From positions 20,462 through 84,461 of the forward strand of contig MU619374.1 in the NCBI GenBank assembly GCA_025201805.1: a stretch of DNA of 64,000 bases. Direction: 5' to 3'. This stretch comes from Parasitella parasitica. Taxonomy: Eukaryota; Mucoromycota; Mucoromycetes; Mucorales; Mucoraceae. Below the pieces are notes generated by a model, which saw only the letters and a list, made by a program, of their open reading frames with translations, was not told the DNA's origin and made no database searches. A program made the position numbers and the translations under genes. Shown piece by piece: positions 11,416 to 21,774 of the stretch; position 1 is the stretch's first letter; the number at the start of each line of letters is the position of its first letter.

Positions 11416-12213
11416 ATGCCTAAACTGCGATACAAAGAACACGAGAAGAAAGAAAGGAAGGAGAGCTGCCATGGAAAAAAGCACAAATCATCATCAAAGG
11501 GCAGCAAGAAAAAGTATTACACGCCACCGACGTTGTACGAGCAGGAGGACGGTTGGGAAGCTCCATCCAGTTCGTACAAACAAGACGAAGCGGCGTGGCG
11601 AGAACATCTTTTCGACGCCATGATAGAGGATGAGGGACAGGATCCATTTTACACTTCCTATCAGCAACCTACACCGGCTGATGTCATGACCGAAGAAGAG
11701 TACCGTCAGCATATAGTCAACGGCATGTATCGACGTACTCATGCAGAGGACATTGCTGCAGAGGAAAAGCGACAAGCACAAAAAGAAAAGAAGCGACTAG
11801 AACAAGAAAGGGCCAAACTAGAACAGGAAGAAAGACATGCCGAGCAGATACGATTACAGCAGGCCTACAGCAGGCTAAAAGCTGTTAGTAGCAGCAAAGC
11901 GGATTATGCAGAGAAATGGAAGAAATTAGACGCATTGGAGGTTGTCCACAAAAAGGACATCCCTTGGCCTCTTGTCGGCAAGGAATTCAGCCTGGACTCA
12001 GTGCGATCTTTTGTTGTTGAGGCTGGCGCAGAAAGCAGCGAAATCAAGAAAAATGTGCGAAAGGAGCAGACAAGATATCATCCTGACAAGTTTATTACAA
12101 GATACATGAAGAAATTCAAAGGATCAGAAAAAGAACGGCAGAGAGTCCTGACGCATATTAACGAGATATCAGGCTGGTTGAATGAGATATGGACACAGCT
12201 AAATAAAAACTAG
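11416..12213 (+). CDS. NFKBIL1-like protein with C-terminal HPDK-type helical domain
   Basis: Single exon, 265 residues from the ATG at 11416 (MPKLRYKEHEKKERK). The first 35 residues are strongly basic. Residues about 115-155 form a charged coiled coil rich in E, K, Q and R. The C-terminal domain has DIPWP near residue 180 and KEQTRYHPDKFITRY near 215-230, the signature of the NFKBIL1 family, which recalls the HPD of J-domains. NFKBIL1 relatives are nuclear and have been linked to splicing; the fungal role is unknown. In-frame codons upstream to 11308 contain an earlier ATG but are not conserved-looking. The stop TAG at 12211-12213 lies inside the palindrome CTAG, whose other strand is the stop of CIA1. 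Confidence 0.75.
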   Translation: MPKLRYKEHEKKERKESCHGKKHKSSSKGSKKKYYTPPTLYEQEDGWEAPSSSYKQDEAAWREHLFDAMIEDEGQDPFYTSYQQPTPADVMTEEEYRQHIVNGMYRRTHAEDIAAEEKRQAQKEKKRLEQERAKLEQEERHAEQIRLQQAYSRLKAVSSSKADYAEKWKKLDALEVVHKKDIPWPLVGKEFSLDSVRSFVVEAGAESSEIKKNVRKEQTRYHPDKFITRYMKKFKGSEKERQRVLTHINEISGWLNEIWTQLNKN

Positions 12214-13425
12214 TCTTGGACTAATTTCCAGATACGCACGAGACCATCGTCGCCCACTGTGGATAGCCAGTCTGCATGTTGTTTGCTGGGGAACCATGAA
12301 ACGCCGTTAATATCATAGACACCGTGAGCATCCTTAAAGGTAGTTGTGTTTTTCCATGATGGCGCATCATCGCCTGTGGAGGTCTCCGAATCCTGCGCAT
12401 GATTTCTTTCAGTATGCATGCACGCATGCAATTGAAAAACTCACAGATATCTGCTTACCTTTTCAAAAATACGAATGCTATTATCGCCACTGACACTTGC
12501 AATGTATCCATTCACCTTGGACCATGACACGGAATAGATGCATCTCTCATGGAAGCCCGATAGTGTACAGATGGTCTTCCATGTTGCCTCTCCGTTGTGT
12601 GTTGGGATCCCTTGCGGATTGTCGGGTTTGTACATTTTCCAGATGCGCAGGGTTTGGTCGTCAGAAGCAGACACTGTGCCATACTAAACATTAGTAAACG
12701 TAACGTAACAAACAACACCTTTGACATTATTGTACCAATTTGGTCTCCATCCGCATTAAAATCGAGCGACCACACAGTAGATGTATGGCCCTCCAGAGTA
12801 TCGGCACAGTACCAGTCGTCTTCATCCTCCTTCCAAATCTTGATTGTATCATCGTAGCTAGCCGAAGCCAAGATCTCCAGCTTGGGATGCCATGCCACCA
12901 TCTTGACATCTTGTGTATGTTCCTGCAACACACTCAAGCATTCGAAATCGTTGTCTGACTCCACCTCCCAAATCCAAACACTTTTATCTCGGCTACATGT
13001 CGCCAACAATGCGCCAGTTGAAGACCAGGAAACCGATTTGATTTCATTTTCATGCCCTTCCAAAGTGGCTACACATTCCCAGTCGTTGACTCGAGGGTCG
13101 TTTTCCCATATTCCAGTAGTGGCATCAAAACTAGCCGTTGCCAACTCATTACCTGTAGGAGACCAGGCAACGCTGCGGATAGTGCGTTTGTGGGCTCCTC
13201 TTAATGTCTCTACGCAATGCCATTCTTCAAAATTTTCAACTGAAGCTGGTTTCCACAGGCGGACGGTTTTATCACCCGAGCAAGTTGCCAGTAACGTCTT
13301 TGTGGGATGCCAAGAAGCCTGCCAGACTCGGTCTTGATGGCCTGTTGCTCTTTGTCAGTATGGGCAGTCTGCCAGTATATTTAATTTTTACCTTCCAAGG
13401 TAGCGAGTAATTTGAGGTATGGCAT
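12210..13425 (-). CDS. CIA1: CIA1/CIAO1 WD40 protein of cytosolic Fe-S cluster assembly
   Basis: Four exons (13425-13392, 13341-12736, 12673-12459, 12392-12210) give 345 residues, near the usual family length. Seven WD40 repeats run through the whole protein. Telling segments are [44 protein letters not shown] and [16 protein letters not shown]; the latter two are nearly identical to human CIAO1. CIA1 is part of the cytosolic targeting complex (with Mms19 and Cia2) that inserts [4Fe-4S] clusters into apoproteins such as DNA polymerases and Rli1. The third intron junction uses CACAG at 12674-12678, which restores DGDQI-VSASDDQ. The gene converges on the NFKBIL1-like gene with a 4-bp overlap. 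LTO1, an adaptor for the same machinery, lies 27 kb away, which is probably coincidence. Confidence 0.95.
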
Positions 13426-14614
13426 TATTTAGTGTCAACAAAACAACAAGGCGGAGAGACTCAATGTAACATTAATAATCCAGTCAAATCGAGAGAGATA
13501 GAGAGGATGACAGAGGGTTTTGTGTAGATGATAAGCCACTACTTTTTTTTTTTTTTTTTTTTTTTNNNNNNNNNNNNNNNNNNNNNNNNNNNNNNNNNNN
13601 CCTAGCTTCTTTATGGTTAAATGCGTTTTATAAATGTTTGTATAAACATATAAATCATATGCTGTGTGTGTGTGTTTTTTTAGGAGGCTTCGAATTACCG
13701 TAAAAGCTAAACTTGGATATTAATTTGCTATAGATATACAATTTAATGACATTTCTCCATATTTTCGATAAAGGAGTAGTCTCCATTTTTTTAATATGAA
13801 AATTACTGCAGATTAGCAGCTGCAGGCTTTGTCATATACGGCATCGACCATAAAAAAAAAGCCCGCCAAAACTTGGTTCAAAATGCCTCCTCATTTTTCC
13901 TTGCCCCCCCCCCCCTGAACCCGTATCATTTGATTGATTTTGTCTGAAAGGGGAGCAAAAGATGTATGTGTCAATAATAAAGGAGATGCGTGTTCATCAT
14001 TTTATGAAAGGGGAAAAGGGACTAGTCTTTTTACTCCTTTGACCATAATGAATTGGATGGGGGGATTTTTGCCCGCGCGATCAAAGAACATAGACAATGA
14101 CAGACGTGAGCAATTTCATTGTCTTTTAAGAATTATAAACGGCAAGGATCAGCATTAATTAAAACCCTGACGATACATACAGCGAATCTTGGCCATCACG
14201 ACCGTATTAGCGTTTTTTCGTGGGTTTTGCTCGTATAAATTGATGATACACGACTATTTCTCACACAACCTCCTTACTTTTCTGTTTATACAACACATTC
14301 CCTCCTTTTTCAATATTAAGGGGACCACCAACAACAAAAGAGCCATAAATCAATAAAGGCCTTCGTTTTGCTTCTTTTCTCTTTTTTCCTCTTCTTTTCT
14401 CTTTCACTTATCTCCTTGAAATTTAATTTCTGCTGTCAAAACTAGATCAAATTTTTAACCCAAAACGTAAAATTTTTAGACATTTTTTACTAGAGAAAAT
14501 ATATGAATAAAACATGACTATAGATAGAGAAAATTTATCTGCTAGTTCATTCGTTGTAAGCATTTTCCCATCACGTAAAAATTGCTGGTTTTATTAAAAA
14601 ATGTGTCAATCTAG
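13426..14614. other. Divergent intergenic region with assembly gap
   Basis: About 1.2 kb between the CIA1 start and the FAR1-type gene. It contains T-rich tracts, a C11-like run near 13905 and pyrimidine-rich DNA at 14350-14410 that suits a promoter. No coding region is supported. Confidence 0.5.
13566..13600. other. Assembly gap of 35 N, preceded by a T tract
   Basis: A run of about 25 T ends directly at the Ns, so the gap probably reflects failure at a homopolymer. Confidence 0.98.
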
Positions 14615-15716
14615 ATGGAGCCTCTGTATGAACAGCTATTAGCACAGAAATTCACTTCCAGCGTAGACGCCATTGAATTTTGTCGCGAAGCATGCCAAGA
14701 TTACGGATTTTCGATCAAGCATGAAACCAACGCAAATCGAGTAAGTAGTATGTAGGAAATGTGTAAAGAGGAGGGACTCTGTATGTTCTAACACTTGTCA
14801 GAGCATCTACATTTGTTGCTCGCACGAGACCCAATCTGATGGCCTTGAACAACAAACACCACCTTTGAGAAAACGACCATCTTCTCTGAAAAATGCCGCT
14901 ACTGCCTCGCTAGAGTGCAAATGGAGAGTCGTCTTGAGTGAAAATGAAATGACCAATGAGTGGACTTTTCGAAAATCACTGAACCCACAAGCGTCTGAAC
15001 ATAACCACATGCTGGATGATAATGAACCATCAATCTGGCCGCAAGAAGTCTATAATCGCATTATCCAGTTAGCGCGTCAAAAGAATATGCAGACGGATGA
15101 AATCCGTGATACTATCAAGCTGCAGTTCCCTGATATCACCTGGAACGACCGTCGGTTTTCAAATCATTTGATGGAAGAACGTAAGAGAATGAGCCAAAAG
15201 AGTGTTACAGACAAGGTCCAGCGTTTGGTCATGGCTTCTACTCGCTTGTGTTCTGTAGTCGCTGCAAATGAAGACTGGGCTTCGTGCGTTGAAGGGGAAT
15301 TGGTTAAAATGTTGGAGAACTACAAGCACTTATTAAGAATCCCAAGCCAACAGACAGTTGATTCAAATGTAGATTTGCAGTTGGATATGATACATTCGGA
15401 AATCGACAAAACCAAAAGGCCTACTTCCAAGCAGCAGCATCAAGATGACGATATGTTTAGCAAAAAGAGGAGAGCAAACTCTGCTGCCGCCGCTGCTTTG
15501 CGCGATAATGGCATCCAGGTTATGTCGGTTCCGAGCTGCACACTTTATATAAGATCTCAACCGCTGAGGTCTTTGTCTGAACCCTCTTCACAGAGCAGAA
15601 GAGCTTTTACTGATCTGATTGCCGCTTCATCTGCATCAGCTATACCACAGCAACATCACCACCAGCAACAACTACAGCAGCAACACCACCACCAACAGCA
15701 ACAGCAACAACAACAG

Positions 15717-15769
<53 letters not shown>

Positions 15770-16694
15770 GCAGCAGCAACAGCAACATCACCATCACCAT
15801 CACCATCACCATCACCAACACCAACAGCAACCAATTCCATTTGGTGTTAGCTCTGTTTTCACGCTAACATCTCCTGTTTCATCTTCATCTTCAACATCGT
15901 CATTACAGCAACGTGTAGACTACAGTGCCTATCGAAACAATAACAATAATGACATGCTTCAGTCACCACCTATTCCAGAATCGACAAACATGATGATGCC
16001 TTCAAGTTACAATAGTGGAAACGATGGTAAGCAAGAGCTAGGGTGGGTGGTTTAGGGCTAGGGCTAGGGTCAGGGTTAGGGTTTGGGCTTTGATTGCAAG
16101 GAGGGTAAAGGGAGCGTTTACAAAGTGGCTGAAAAAGAGAAAACAACTAACTCATCCTGTTCAGCTTATGCTCCACATCCCCCAACACCTTCCTCAAACT
16201 ACAACGGGTCTGTAGCCGCAGCGGCTGGAGATATCAATTTCAATTTTGACCCAAATACACCACCGTACCCTCAGCACGTACCTGCTTCTCCTGCACCAGT
16301 TATGATTCATCGTCAACACCAACATCCGCATCAGCAGCAGCATCAGCATCATCATCATCAACAGCAGCAGCAACAGCAGCAGCAACAACAGCAACAGCAA
16401 CAGTCCAGCGCAGAGAGAATGGCAGGCTATCCTACTTCAATGGGCTATTACTCTAATTCGTCGTCTTCCATTGGACGTGAATCACCACCATCGACCACAT
16501 CTATTCAGCAGCGCATCATGCTACAGCAGGAATACGAAAATCAAAGACATTTACAGCAAATGGAATCCTCATCAGCTAATGTTCATTTGCCACTGATTCG
16601 CTCTAATTCGCCATTAAGCACAAACATCGTTCAGCATCAACAGCAACATCTTGGGTCAAATTTAAATCCAAATCATTCGCAAAATTGGTCTTGA
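14615..16694 (+). CDS. FAR1-domain putative transcription regulator with polyglutamine and polyhistidine tracts
   Basis: Exons 14615-14740, 14802-16026 and 16165-16694 give 626 residues. The first 110 residues resemble the FAR1/WRKY-GCM1 zinc-binding fold. AIEFCREACQDYGFSIKH leads to IYICCSHE, then a Cys (ECKWRV), then ASEHNHML, i.e. the C-C-H-H order of that domain. This fold comes from MULE transposases, so the gene may be a domesticated relative; there is no transposase core after it. The region after residue 110 has helices with basic patches, then long Gln runs (from about 15700) and a His run (15786-15825), and a second Gln run at 16365-16402. Length polymorphism is likely. The second intron (16027-16164) contains telomere-like repeats and a good CTAAC branch site. 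Function is inferred from the domain only. Confidence 0.75.
15647..15835 (+). repeat. Coding CAA/CAG and CAC/CAT repeat tract
   Basis: Interrupted CAG/CAA triplets, then alternating CAC/CAT codons, encode polyQ followed by polyH. The mixed codons suggest selection for the residues rather than simple slippage alone. Confidence 0.95.
16038..16088 (+). repeat. Telomere-like TTAGGG-type degenerate repeats inside an intron
   Basis: Six to eight GGG-containing units occur in tandem: CTAGGG, TTTAGGG, CTAGGG twice, TCAGGG, TTAGGG, TTTGGG. They lie in the second intron of the FAR1-type gene, with the G-rich strand being the transcribed RNA sense. Confidence 0.85.
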
Positions 16695-16792
16695 ATTTTC
16701 AAGGAGAAACACGCATTGCCCTTCATTTTCTACCTCCTCTGTATCTCTTCGTACACTCTTTCCTCTCTATTATCATAACCATTATCATTATT

Positions 16793-16823
<31 letters not shown>

Positions 16824-17133
16824 TTTCGTAACTTTTCTAGTAATTTCTATACTTATTTTCCATATATTTTTATCCTTTATTATCAACTCCAATACACACT
16901 CTGTAAAATAATAATATTATAATATAGCCAATTCATTAATGATGATTGAAAACAATAAAAATTAGAGTAATCTTGCGCTGTTGGAGAACTACAACCTTAC
17001 AACAGCGTTTGATTGCGAAAAATAAGAGAATTGCAGGCTGATTAATAGAATGTGTTGCAGAAATAATTTGGAAAGGCTATTAATAGGGGAGGGGGGAGGG
17101 GGTTTATTATAAATACAAACGAACAACCAACTG
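16695..17133. other. Convergent 3' region with ATT repeats
   Basis: About 440 nt holding an (ATT)n microsatellite near 16785-16825, poly(A)-type AATAAA signals and a G-rich run near 17085-17102. No gene is seen. Confidence 0.5.
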
Positions 17134-18099
17134 CTAGGCATTTTTCTCGATTTCCACCTTAATATATCTACAAAGCTCACTCGTACCCACTTCTCGCTTC
17201 ATTATGAGCCAGTTGTCCAATAAATCTGTCAGTAAGGTACTTTTAAATTTGCCAGTCGAAGTCCCTAATAACTCGCATGTTCTCTGTACTGCACAATCGA
17301 CATGATTATCCCCCAAAATCTTGCCGACAAAAGCAGCGCCCATCAAGTCAAAACAAGCGGATATACTATAAAACGTCAGTTGCTGCGTTTGTTGTGATTG
17401 ATTTGCCAACAGTTTGTATCCGGTGTATTCCAAAAATGCTTTTATGTTATCTGCCAACGTATACGTGATTTCGCGACAATAGGAAGGAAAGGAGGCATCT
17501 AGTTTGATCAAGAGGCGCACCATGACTACAGCCAATGCACGATGTGCATCACTATCATTTGTTTTTCTTGTTTCTGTACTACTTGGCCAAGAGGAAGTAT
17601 TGGGAGGGCAACCATGACGACAACGGATAATAGCAGATACGAATACCGCGTGATGAAAGATTAGATCGACAGCAGTGCGAATACGATTCCGTATATCAAT
17701 GTCTTCGATCAGCACATACTTGTGTTTGTATGAGGATATACCACTAATGACTTTCTGGTGCAGTGCCTGTTCTTTTTCGTTATTGCATCCAACGACTGTC
17801 AAACAATTTAGTTTGTTACTGTCTGCCTGTTTTTTAGTGTCGTTGGTTATGGGGAATTCGACAATCTGCTTGGATATTTCCTGTAGCGCTATCAATGCCG
17901 TCCTGCATTGCACTTTCATGCTGGATTTTATATCAATTTTCCATGTCGTTCGAATTACATTGGATGCAAATATTCGAAGTTCTGAACTTGCTTGATAAAG
18001 ACACCACAAATCTTTCAAATCAAGAAAGTTTACCAAAATATACATGACCAATTCATTTGGTAGTTTTAATAGACCAATACGCTGGATATCAGTGTTCAT
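17134..18099 (-). CDS. F-box-like protein of unknown substrate
   Basis: Single exon, 321 residues. Residues about 9-45 (LLKLPNELVMYILVNFLDLK followed by DLWCLYQASSELRIFA) match an F-box, the Skp1-binding motif of SCF ubiquitin ligases. The remainder is mostly helical with no leucine-rich or WD repeats that would reveal a substrate, so this may be a lineage-specific family. It lies tail-to-tail with the FAR1-type gene and head-to-tail with the PPR gene upstream. Confidence in coding is high because a 966-nt open frame begins with a family-consistent N-terminus; the exact cellular role is unknown. Confidence 0.7.
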   Translation of the reverse strand: MNTDIQRIGLLKLPNELVMYILVNFLDLKDLWCLYQASSELRIFASNVIRTTWKIDIKSSMKVQCRTALIALQEISKQIVEFPITNDTKKQADSNKLNCLTVVGCNNEKEQALHQKVISGISSYKHKYVLIEDIDIRNRIRTAVDLIFHHAVFVSAIIRCRHGCPPNTSSWPSSTETRKTNDSDAHRALAVVMVRLLIKLDASFPSYCREITYTLADNIKAFLEYTGYKLLANQSQQTQQLTFYSISACFDLMGAAFVGKILGDNHVDCAVQRTCELLGTSTGKFKSTLLTDLLDNWLIMKREVGTSELCRYIKVEIEKNA

Positions 18100-18430
18100 T
18101 CCCTTTCTTTATCGTATGATTTTATAATGCGATGTCTTTAGCTCTCTCTCTCTCTCTCTCTCTCTCTGTCTTTGTGGTATGTCGTCTCTCAAAAGGGTAT
18201 TGTTGTCAAGTAAGCAATGCTATTATTTTTGTTATTTATTGACAAATAAACAAGTATGATGGTTGAAAAAAAAAGGTATCTGAAGAGAAAGAAAGAAGAG
18301 AGAGAGAGAGAGTAAAGAAAGTGAGTTGAAAAAAAAAAGGAGAAAATGTAAGTATCCCCCTTCATCATGCCCCTCTAATTTACTATAACCATATATTCTC
18401 ACACAACTACAATCAGACCTTATTTGTCAT
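18100..18430. repeat. Intergenic (CT)n and (GA)n microsatellites
   Basis: A CT run lies at about 18140-18168 and a GA-rich run at about 18282-18322, complementary to each other in sense, in the 330 nt between the PPR stop and the F-box start. They could form a hairpin in RNA. No gene is seen. Confidence 0.75.
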
Positions 18431-20293
18431 TTATTTACAATGATTTTTCACTATGGTATAAGAACGTTTGAGCGACTCACTTATAACGGTGAATCCGCTT
18501 GAATCAAGCTTATCAATCACTTGCTTTCCAATGGCCCAGTTCTTTTGATGGCAGCATTCATCTAGCATTAGGCTCCAAGTGTCTTTTGTGGGACTCAACC
18601 TCATGTTTAGCATATAGTTCAAACAAGTATAGGCATCCTCAAGTCGGTCATGGTTCAAAAACCCGACTATCATAAAGTTAAATGTTGCTCTATCAGGCTG
18701 AATGCCACTTCTCAACATGTTCTGAAATGTTTCCATTGCTTTTCCCAACTGCATATGTTTGATGTAGCCCTGGATCAAGTTGGTGTACGTATGGATGGTT
18801 GGCTTCAGCTGCGATTTCCTCATCAAATCCAGTGTTTTTTCTGCTTGATTCAAATTGTCGCTTCCGATCCAGCCATTGATAATGGCATTGAATGTATAAA
18901 TGTTCGGTGTCATGCCTATTTGTTTGATAATCTCAAGCATATTCTCTGCCGATTTTGGTGCTTTTGTTTTGAAAATATTATCAATCAATGTAGTAAATGT
19001 AACAGTATCCGGCTCCATCCCCAGCTTAAACATGTCCGTTATAATTCCAGCAGCCGATGCCATGTCCCCTGCCTTTGTGTACCCTTTCAGCATTGTGTTG
19101 AATGTAATCATATCTGGCTTGAATGACGACTGAATCATTTGATTGTATAGTATCTTTGCAATGTTGAATTCTCTATTGATGACAAGCCCGTTGATCATTG
19201 TATTCAATATTACATCGTTTACTTTGAGGCGAGGATCTTTTTCGATTTCCTGGTAGGCTAGAAATGCCTTGTGCGATAGTCGACATTTGAAATAAACTTT
19301 GATGAGGTTGTTGTACAAAACTTCGTCTGGTATGTGTCCACCAAGAATAGTGTCTCTGACAACTTGTTCTGCAGAAATAACGTCCCTTGAATGAGCATAT
19401 ACTGAAAGCATACTGCTGCAAATATAAGCATTGGGTTTCACGCCGTGACGCTGCATTTCCTTGTACATGTGAGTGGCTTCACGCATCAATCTTGCATCAG
19501 TGTACCCCTTAATGAGAATATTGTATGTTGTTATGTCCAGTTTTTTGCCTTTCTGTTGTTCATAGATCCATCTAACGTCATTAAACTTCTTTTTTTCAAT
19601 GAATTGAATCAAGTTATTGTTTAGTGCGAGGGTGCTTTTTAACCCATGCGTTAAAATTAATTCTTTAGCTGTTCGTCGTATTCTAGTTTCTTTGGGCATG
19701 CATCGACTCATGGTGCGATCAAAATCTCGGATGCTTGGTACAATATCGTGTTTAGTGTTGGAATCTTTGATCAATTGAATTGCTTCTTCGATATTGTCCA
19801 AGCTGATATAGGTTGCCAATATGGCATTAAACGATCCAGTGGTTAATTTCAATTTAGATTCTTGAAAATCGCCCAAAAACATATCCAGAACATCGGCATA
19901 TTGCATTTTGAATAATTTAGCTGTAAAATACTCGTTGTATTCGTTTATTGTCCATTCCAAGCCTACGCTTTTCATGTCATCCAGCACCTGCAAGATTTGA
20001 TCTTCAATGCACCAGTCATAGCGTCCCCATAAATCTGCTCGTATCTGTAAGAAATCGTCTCGGCTCAATTTTTTCAGCTGTTCCGGTTTGAATTCTTGAT
20101 AATTTTTCCATTCTAATTGTCCATCTAAAATAGTGGACGAAGCGACCTTTGGGTTTTTCGCTGTAAGTGAGGGTGTTGGTGCGAGTGAGCTGTAATTGAG
20201 GCAAGGAAGTGACCTTTTGATTTGCTTTTGTATTGCAATGTCATTATTTACCATTATGCGTGGCATACGGCAAACTCTAAAAAGCCGTTGCAT
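18431..20293 (-). CDS. Mitochondrial pentatricopeptide-repeat (PPR) protein
   Basis: Single exon, 620 residues. The first 40 residues are rich in R, K, S and hydrophobics with almost no acids, as expected for a mitochondrial targeting peptide. About ten to twelve tandem 35-residue P-type PPR motifs fill residues about 160-600, such as TYNILIKGYTDARLMREA, TFNTMLKGYTKAGDMASA, TFNAIINGWIGSDNLNQA and TYTNLIQGYIKHMQLGKA. There is no E, DYW or SMR domain. P-class PPR proteins bind single-stranded organellar RNA, with residue pairs 5 and 35 of each motif setting base preference, and control stability, processing or translation. The exact RNA target cannot be read by eye. Length and repeat count are larger than most yeast PPR proteins. 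Confidence 0.9.
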   Translation of the reverse strand: MQRLFRVCRMPRIMVNNDIAIQKQIKRSLPCLNYSSLAPTPSLTAKNPKVASSTILDGQLEWKNYQEFKPEQLKKLSRDDFLQIRADLWGRYDWCIEDQILQVLDDMKSVGLEWTINEYNEYFTAKLFKMQYADVLDMFLGDFQESKLKLTTGSFNAILATYISLDNIEEAIQLIKDSNTKHDIVPSIRDFDRTMSRCMPKETRIRRTAKELILTHGLKSTLALNNNLIQFIEKKKFNDVRWIYEQQKGKKLDITTYNILIKGYTDARLMREATHMYKEMQRHGVKPNAYICSSMLSVYAHSRDVISAEQVVRDTILGGHIPDEVLYNNLIKVYFKCRLSHKAFLAYQEIEKDPRLKVNDVILNTMINGLVINREFNIAKILYNQMIQSSFKPDMITFNTMLKGYTKAGDMASAAGIITDMFKLGMEPDTVTFTTLIDNIFKTKAPKSAENMLEIIKQIGMTPNIYTFNAIINGWIGSDNLNQAEKTLDLMRKSQLKPTIHTYTNLIQGYIKHMQLGKAMETFQNMLRSGIQPDRATFNFMIVGFLNHDRLEDAYTCLNYMLNMRLSPTKDTWSLMLDECCHQKNWAIGKQVIDKLDSSGFTVISESLKRSYTIVKNHCK

Positions 20294-20795
20294 TTCTAAA
20301 AAAAAATCTATAAGAGAGGTATTCTACAAAAAAAAAACAAGTTTAGTTCTGAACTATTTACCAGGGCCAATTCAAGTGTATGTAGCTTGACCTAGTCACT
20401 CAACTTTGCAGTCGTTAATGCAACTTGGAGTTTTTTTGACACTGCCATCAATGACAAAAGTGCTTCTTATATTTGTGATTAAAAGTATTGCAGTGGGAAA
20501 TGTGTGTGTGTGTGTGTGTTTTTGCGTTTAACATATGTGTAGAGAAGAGATATATGCTCCCCGCTTTGAGCACGTTGGGTTCAGCAATGATAACTGATTA
20601 GCGGGTCCGAAAAAGCCCACTTCTTCCATTGTACCAAGTAATATTAGTGCGCGCAGGTTCGGCCAACTGCCATTAGATGCTATTTAAACTCCAAAGTATG
20701 ATTAGCGTACCTTTTTCATTCGAAATAACATTCAAAATTGCCAGAGAATATCGATACATCATTTCTTTCTTCATTCTTGATAAAAACGATTTCCT
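20294..20795. other. Divergent promoter region of PPR and Apd1-type genes
   Basis: About 500 nt with a (GT)n run near 20503-20519, and a TATTTAAA element at about 20680. No gene is seen. Confidence 0.45.
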
Positions 20796-21774
20796 ATGGT
20801 CTCCTACCTTAAAAAATCGCTAGGTTCATTGGCAGGCTTTGGGTCTCCAGATCTTTTGCCTCCTCCCGAATATCTGGCTTCTACTGTTCAACATTGCGAA
20901 AATGATGAATTGGATGATTGTACCGGATGTGCGAGTCCATGTTCAGAACACCAAGAATACCCTTCTTATCTCAATATTGAGATGGATTTCCCTATCCTGG
21001 GTAGCGTGAAGCCTTATGGACGACACATTTTAATTGCTACTGGTGTATCGGATTGGCCCAAGAAGATTGAGCATGATAAAGGTTCATTTGCACGCACCCT
21101 ATACAATGTAGAATACAATAGGAAATCAAATCCATGGAAAACCCTGGTTACCAACGCAGCTATGACTTCTACTCACTCAACTATACCTGATAGCTGTGAT
21201 GTATTGATCTTTCCTGACAATATTTTGGTGTCCAATGTCATTTGTGCACAAGCAGATGATTTCTACGATTTGTTTCTAGCTACATCATTACCCGAGGAAC
21301 CCATGGATATTGAATTAATAAAACGAGACGATCGCATAGGACTAATGAACATAACGAAATGCCCTTTCAAGACATTAATGCTATTGTGCTCGCACAGAAA
21401 GCGAGATAAACGGTGTGGTGTAACGGCTCCTATATTGGCCCAAGAGCTTGACCATGTGTTAAGAGAGAAGGAGCTAGATGAAGAAGATGCTGCTGTTATT
21501 ATGGTTAGCCATATTGGAGGTAAAATCTGCAGTGAACGATAAAATATTTGATATCACTGATTCTGTATTGATAGGTCATAAAATTGCTGGTAATGTAATC
21601 TGTTACATTAATGACGGAACTCGTGGCATATGGTATGGTCGAGTGAAAACCTGTCATTGCCGCCGAATAATTGAGGAAACAATAATAAAAGGAAAGGTCA
21701 TAAAAGATATATATCGTGGGGCAATGGACAATAGTTTCCAGAACCAGGCAAAAAGGACCACTTTGAAATGGTAA
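20796..21774 (+). CDS. APD1: Apd1/sucrase-ferredoxin-like protein with thioredoxin-like [2Fe-2S] domain
   Basis: Two exons (20796-21519 and 21575-21774) give 307 residues, similar to yeast Apd1. The C-terminal thioredoxin-like part has LLCSHRKRDKRCG and, across the splice junction, SHIGGHKIAGNVICY. In yeast Apd1 two Cys and two His with the spacing H-x3-H bind a [2Fe-2S] cluster; the same residues are present here. The last exon carries WYGRV and CHCRRIIEETI, typical of the family end. The N-terminal half contains a CTGCASPC motif often found in the family. The protein is expected in the cytosol, with possible redox or oxidative-stress roles. Intron 21520-21574 is 55 nt and interrupts IGG/H. 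Confidence 0.88.

Noticed and set aside
15640-15840. Minus-strand Val/Ala/Gly repeat frame
   Set aside because: It is the antisense of the polyQ/polyH tract.
18140-18322. Alternating CT and GA runs considered as a CRISPR-like array
   Set aside because: They are simple dinucleotide microsatellites with no spacer structure.
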